From: Shewanella morhuae
GTDB lineage: Bacteria > Pseudomonadota > Gammaproteobacteria > Enterobacterales > Shewanellaceae
Direction: 5' to 3'
Assembly: GCF_900156405.1 (NCBI RefSeq)
Contig: NZ_FTNN01000022.1
Coordinates: 1-37,155 of the forward strand
DNA: 37,155 bases
Of this stretch, positions 33,653 through 37,155 are shown piece by piece. Position 1 is the stretch's first letter. The number at the start of each line of letters is the position of its first letter. A program made the position numbers and the translations under genes. Under the pieces are notes generated by a model. That model was not told the DNA's origin and did not search any database. It saw nothing but the letters and a program-made list of their open reading frames with translations.

Positions 33653-34555
33653 TTAAGCTAACCACTCTTTATGTAATTTTTCAGTATCGCCTAAATACTC
33701 TAGTACCCAAGCTAGTGCTGGCGACATTTTGTCAGCATTCCACGCTAGGCAGCAAGGGCTTATTTGCCTCGGGTTTTCTAGCTGTTTCTCGATTAAGGCA
33801 CCTGCTTTAATAAATACACTGGCCAAATGTACAGGCATATAACCAATACCTAAACCTTCACGGAAACAGTTAACAGCGCGGATCCAATCTGGCACCACTA
33901 ATCTGCGTTGATTTTCCAGTAGCCAAGTCATTCGTTTAGGGATTTCTCGTGAAGTATCTTCTAAACAAATCGAGGGGAAAGGGCGCAACTCATCATCGGT
34001 TAAGGGGCGATCAATATTAGCTAATGGATGATTTTTGCTGACCAGAAACGCCCACTCTATTTGACCCATATCTTTATATTGATAAACACCACCGACCGGA
34101 ATCGCCGTTGTTGCGCCAATCGCAATATCACTGCGCCCCGTAGCCAGCGCTTCCCATACTCCGTTAAACACTTCGATGCGTATAATTAATTCAATATCAT
34201 GAAAGTGACGATAAAAGTCCGCAATCAGCACGCTTATTCTGTCGGCTCGCACAATATTATCAAGCGCAATAGATAAAGTTGGCTGCCAACCATTCGCCAC
34301 GCGTTGTGTCCCGCGTTTCATCTCATCCATCTGCGTGAGCAGCGTTCGAGCATATTTAACAAAATGCTCTCCCGCAGGGGTCAATGTCACGCTACGATGA
34401 TGACGAACGAAGAGAATAACGCCCAACTCTTCCTCTATTTGCTTAACGGCGTAACTCACTGCCGAAGGAACTTTATGCAGCCGATTCGCCGCAGCGGTAA
34501 AACTTCCTACATGAGCCACAATGTCAATGAGTTCTAGCGTTTGTTCTGAAAGCAT
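33653..34555 (-). CDS. punR: LysR-family regulator PunR
   Basis: A 300-aa LysR-type regulator with an N-terminal HTH (GSFTAAANRLHKVPSAVSYA, 17-36) and a periplasmic-binding-like effector domain. Several blocks match E. coli PunR (YdhB) closely as I remember it: HRVPSAVSY-like HTH, DNIVRADR, DFYRHFHDIEL, EVFNGVWEAL, IAIGATTAIPVGG, and the end SPALAWVLEYLGDTEKLHKEW. In E. coli PunR activates punC in response to purine nucleosides. Here it is also divergent from the punC homologue with a 115-bp gap, which supports the same role. Next to a nucleoside hydrolase and ribokinase it completes a nucleoside-use locus. Confidence 0.92.
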   Translation of the reverse strand: MLSEQTLELIDIVAHVGSFTAAANRLHKVPSAVSYAVKQIEEELGVILFVRHHRSVTLTPAGEHFVKYARTLLTQMDEMKRGTQRVANGWQPTLSIALDNIVRADRISVLIADFYRHFHDIELIIRIEVFNGVWEALATGRSDIAIGATTAIPVGGVYQYKDMGQIEWAFLVSKNHPLANIDRPLTDDELRPFPSICLEDTSREIPKRMTWLLENQRRLVVPDWIRAVNCFREGLGIGYMPVHLASVFIKAGALIEKQLENPRQISPCCLAWNADKMSPALAWVLEYLGDTEKLHKEWLA

Positions 34556-34582
34556 AGCGGGCGCTCATTCCAATGAAAATTA

Positions 34583-34599
34583 TTGATAACATATGTCAA
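34583..34599. promoter_or_regulatory. Candidate PunR site between punR and punC
   Basis: TTGATAACATATGTCAA has symmetric ends TTGA and TCAA separated by nine bases and includes the T-N11-A form common to LysR-type sites. It lies in the divergent promoter region. Moderate evidence only. Confidence 0.4.
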
Positions 34600-34670
34600 A
34601 AATAAACGTTTCCCATAGATTTAACAAGCTATTAGACTGCACACTTTAGTCAATCTGACCCGATTATTTT

Positions 34671-35942
34671 ATGAAAACGTCTAGTAACACCTTTGCAAAC
34701 ATCAAATTCTTTGTATTTCTGTTCTATTTAGCCATGTTGAGTATGCTTGGTTTCATTGCCACCGACATGTATCTTCCTGCGTTCAAAGCAATTGAAGGTT
34801 CATTTAATAGCACGCCATCACAGGTTGCTATGTCATTGACATGTTTCCTTGCTGGTCTTGCGCTGGGACAGCTACTCTATGGGCCTTTAGTCAACAAAAT
34901 AGGCAAACGTTGGGCGCTTATCTTTGGCTTAGTGGTATTTGTCGTTGCCAGTGTGTTTATTGCCAACAGTGACTCTATTTTAATGCTCAATACTGCGCGC
35001 TTCTTCCAAGCCATTGGTGCTTGTAGTGCAGGGGTTATTTGGCAAGCCATTGTCGTTGAAAAATATGATACTGATAAAGCTCAAAGTGTTTTCAGCAATA
35101 TTATGCCACTGGTTGCGTTATCTCCGGCACTCGCACCGATTCTTGGCGCTTATATTCTGAGTGAGCTAGGTTGGCGTGCAATCTTTATATCATTGTGTAT
35201 TATCGCGTTTTTATTACTTTTAATGACCTTATATTTTGTTCCTGGTAAGAGTCAACATCAACATAGCGAGCATGCAGCTGTATCGTATGGTCATATTTTG
35301 AAAAATACCCGTTATTTAGGCAACGTTGTGATTTTTGGTGCCTGTTCGGGTGCATTCTTTGCCTATTTAACTGTTTGGCCGATTGTTATGGAACAGCATG
35401 GTTATCTGGCAAAAGAAATCGGTTTAAGCTTCATTCCGCAAACGATAATGTTTATAGTTGGCGGTTATGCGAGTAAGTTGCTGATAAAACGTATTGGAGC
35501 TAATCAAACGCTAAATATTTTACTATTGGTATTTGGCGCCTGTGTTGTTTCTATCGTATTGTTTACGCTTGTATTCCCTGCAAGCACTATTTTCCCACTG
35601 CTAATATCGTTCTCTATTTTAGCCGCAGCCAATGGTGCCATTTACCCTATCGTGGTTAACAGCGCACTGCAGCAATTTAGCCAGAACGCCGCCAAAGCAG
35701 CAGGATTACAGAACTTCTTGCAGATCAGTATTGCCTTTGGTGCCTCTAGTTTAGTGGCTGTATGGGCAAGCGTTGGTGAGGTTGCAATTGGTTGGGGAAT
35801 TTTAGGCTGCGCGATTTTAGTCATAGCTGGCTACATTCTTAAGAGTCAGCAAGAGTGGGGCGATTTTGCTAAACACTTTACCAAACCTGATACTGCTCGT
35901 GTAGGTGTCACGTCAAATGTGGAACAAAATCCAGCGGATTGA
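34671..35942 (+). CDS. punC: Purine nucleoside transporter PunC (MFS, Bcr/CflA type)
   Basis: A 423-aa inner-membrane transporter with 12 predicted TM segments. Matching blocks to E. coli PunC (YdhC) include MLGFIATDMYLPAFKAIE (22-43 region), QLLYGPLVNKIGKRWALIFG (motif A), AVIWQAIV-type AGVIWQAIVVEKY, IMPLVALSPALAPILGAY, GLSFIPQTIMFIVGGY and ANGAIYPIVV. PunC is known to import purine nucleosides, notably inosine. It is divergent from punR. Imported nucleoside would be hydrolysed by the enzyme at 30140. A C-terminal hydrophilic tail (about 395-423) is longer than usual. No clear terminator is seen before the tRNA gene. Confidence 0.92.
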   Translation: MKTSSNTFANIKFFVFLFYLAMLSMLGFIATDMYLPAFKAIEGSFNSTPSQVAMSLTCFLAGLALGQLLYGPLVNKIGKRWALIFGLVVFVVASVFIANSDSILMLNTARFFQAIGACSAGVIWQAIVVEKYDTDKAQSVFSNIMPLVALSPALAPILGAYILSELGWRAIFISLCIIAFLLLLMTLYFVPGKSQHQHSEHAAVSYGHILKNTRYLGNVVIFGACSGAFFAYLTVWPIVMEQHGYLAKEIGLSFIPQTIMFIVGGYASKLLIKRIGANQTLNILLLVFGACVVSIVLFTLVFPASTIFPLLISFSILAAANGAIYPIVVNSALQQFSQNAAKAAGLQNFLQISIAFGASSLVAVWASVGEVAIGWGILGCAILVIAGYILKSQQEWGDFAKHFTKPDTARVGVTSNVEQNPAD

Positions 35943-35982
35943 GTGTAATATCAACACTTGGTGCATAATGTTGAGTTAGTGC

Positions 35983-36011
35983 TTTACAGCAAAGGGGCTA
36001 GCTTATATTAT
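35983..36011 (+). promoter_or_regulatory. Promoter of the tRNA-Ser gene
   Basis: TTTACA (35983-35988), a 17-base spacer and TATTAT (36006-36011), with transcription expected to begin a few bases before the mature tRNA 5' end at 36023. Confidence 0.6.
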
Positions 36012-36022
36012 GCGTCTCGTTC

Positions 36023-36113
36023 GGAGGGGTGGCAGAGTGGTTTAATGCACCGGTCTTGAAAACCGGCGTGGGTTTATAGCCCACCTAGGGTTCAAATCCC
36101 TACTCCTCCGCCA
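36023..36113 (+). tRNA. tRNA-Ser (anticodon UGA)
   Basis: A class II tRNA of 91 bases including an encoded CCA. The acceptor GGAGGGG pairs with CTCCTCC; the anticodon loop CTTGAAA in the stem CCGGT/ACCGG gives UGA; a long variable arm GTGGG-TTTATA-CCCAC and the T-loop GGTTCAAATCC are present. It reads UCA serine codons. Its 3' end is a common integration site, and an integrase gene follows. Confidence 0.97.
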
Positions 36114-36117
36114 TATT

Positions 36118-36162
36118 AGAAAGCAAAAAAGCCATTGATAATCAATGGCTTTTTTGCTTTCT
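36118..36162 (+). terminator. Strong terminator of the tRNA-Ser gene
   Basis: Perfect 21-base arms (36118-36138 and 36142-36162) around TAA; the right arm includes a run of six Ts. Confidence 0.93.
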
Positions 36163-36211
36163 GGCATTTGAAAAATCCTATTCTCAGACCCAAAACGGAT
36201 GACTGAGACAT

Positions 36212-36982
36212 ATGTACTTATTCAGAGCCACAAATTGTACCTATTACACTCGCATGGTGTTGCCTGTTTATCTGCGTGATAAAGGCTTTTCTGCCGACAT
36301 CAAAATATCCTTACTGACTAAGCAGCGCTCAATCGCGATAGGTCGTAACCTTGTGGTGGCGGGTATCTTACGGCCATTAATCAGTAGCTTAACCCCACAA
36401 TCAATGCCTGATGCGTTTAAAGCACACGTTAATCAATTGATTAACGATACCCGAGCAGGCTTTATTGGGGTAACAGATATGCTTGATGACAAGGCTAAGC
36501 CAGTTCGAGAAGTGACCGCGTTTACTCCCATACGGCCGACCCAATTTACTTCGGCAGATGACAATCCATCCCCACAAACAACGTTGGCATTATCAAAAAA
36601 TGCTGATAGTAAAAATCAAACTAAATCAGTGTGTAATATTACTTTGCAGGATGCACTGACTAAGTTTATTACCTCCAAGCAGAAGCAGTCCATCTCAGCC
36701 TTAACGGTAAAGCAGCTTAATCAACGTATTAGCCATTTTATTGAGCGAACCCATTTGGAGGGTGTATTCGACATAACCAGCGCTGAGGCAATGGAATACA
36801 AGGGTTGCTTGCTAGAGGAGGGCAGAAGTCACAAGAGTAACAAAGACTATCTCGCAGCCGTATCGCAGTTCTTTAAATGGAGCCGGTTGATGCAGTACAC
36901 CAATGTGAAGTGGCATAGTGAATCTGGGGCAAAAATGCTGTCAACCAAGGTCAACAATCAGTCGAAAGTGAGCGTAAAATAA
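36212..36982 (+). pseudogene. Truncated island integrase (tyrosine recombinase, N-terminal part)
   Basis: A 256-codon frame that begins like tRNA-targeting island integrases: MYLFRATNCTYYTRMVLPVYLRDKG, written in part as NCTYYTRMVLPVYLR, then LTKQRSIAIGRNL and RAGFIGVTDMLD. A SAM-like core-binding domain follows (about 145-232, ALTKFITSKQKQSISALTVK and FFKWSRLMQYT). The expected catalytic domain with R-H-R-H-Y is absent: after about residue 234 the sequence diverges into an unrelated short tail and a stop. Complete relatives are over 400 aa. It lies 99 bases after the tRNA-Ser, the usual place of an integrase at an island end. It is almost surely inactive for recombination. An IS3-family element begins about 80 bases later and may have caused or followed the deletion. 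Confidence 0.85.
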
Positions 36983-37062
36983 TGAGAAAGCTAAAACGAT
37001 ATCAAGTGATTACCCTCCAAACTGTATAAAAAATAGCTACCGAAAAAAGCAAATTCCTATAG

Positions 37063-37085
37063 TGTAATGGTCAAGTTTTTCTGGA
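37063..37085. repeat. Putative terminal inverted repeat of the IS3-family element
   Basis: TGTAATGGTCAAGTTTTTCT begins with TG, as IS3-family ends do, and lies just past the stop codon of the transposase on the minus strand. The other end is outside the window, so the boundary is inferred. Confidence 0.5.
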
Positions 37086-37091
37086 GGGATG

Positions 37092-37155
37092 TTAAGCCGC
37101 TTTTTTTAACTCATTATATTTTTGATGTGGCGTCTTATAATCTATTGCTGAATGC
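37092..37155 (-). CDS. IS3-family transposase OrfB, C-terminal end (cut by window edge)
   Basis: The minus strand reads in from the window edge as HSAIDYKTPHQKYNELKKAA and a stop. The pattern HSA-x-x-Y-x-TP-x-x-x-Y is the standard ending of IS3-family OrfB DDE transposases. Only about 20 codons are visible, so whether the element is intact is unknown. Confidence 0.8.
   Translation of the reverse strand, partial: HSAIDYKTPHQKYNELKKAA

Noticed and set aside
1..37155. CRISPR array, retron or toxin-antitoxin module
   Set aside because: No regularly spaced repeats, no reverse transcriptase frame and no convincing toxin-antitoxin pair were seen.

Overview
The window looks like chromosomal DNA of a marine gammaproteobacterium, most likely Shewanella. 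This rests on a phosphoethanolamine transferase that reads like the MCR-4 type known from Shewanella frigidimarina, a VF530-family protein, a YbiT-type ABC-F protein, ecotin, PatZ and a PunR/PunC pair. No database search was run, so species is not claimed. Both window ends lie inside insertion sequences: an IS30-family transposase C-terminus at the left and an IS3-family one at the right. The sequence may therefore be a whole contig broken at repeats.

Left part (1-9500). After the IS30 end come a tyrosine recombinase (minus strand), a small protein with a ribbon-helix-helix-like C-terminus whose upstream region carries two perfect ATGGTT-N-AACCAT sites, an unknown 112-aa protein, and a RecQ-like helicase overlapping a 91-aa partner. 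Next are ecotin, with a perfect 18-bp palindrome in its leader, and a two-gene metal-efflux operon: a His-rich CDF transporter and a MarR regulator with AdcR-like zinc-ligand spacing. A decayed S9 peptidase remnant follows.

Middle (9500-23000). An EptA/MCR-4-like lipid A phosphoethanolamine transferase, a diguanylate cyclase, a MarR-EmrA-EmrB efflux operon with a well-formed promoter and operator, the PatZ lysine acetyltransferase, YbiT, a VF530 protein and an LPD1-domain HEFWH protein.

Iron region (23000-29550). Two paralogous TonB-dependent siderophore receptors flank a PepSY membrane protein gene, which is split by a frameshift at an A8 run, and a small membrane-anchored unknown protein. 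Fur-box-like sequences precede the receptors.

Nucleoside region (29900-36000). A nucleoside hydrolase, a fused DeoR-type HTH/ribokinase, a YccA-family membrane protein, and the divergent punR/punC pair. Together they suggest uptake of purine nucleosides, hydrolysis to base plus ribose, and phosphorylation of ribose. The hydrolase and the fused regulator-kinase share a near-identical 20-bp operator (18 of 20 bases), each in the orientation of its own gene. I consider this the most interesting candidate system here: a kinase that probably regulates its own pathway.

Right end (36000-37155). A tRNA-Ser(UGA) with promoter and strong terminator is followed by an island-type integrase lacking its catalytic domain, then the IS3-family element.
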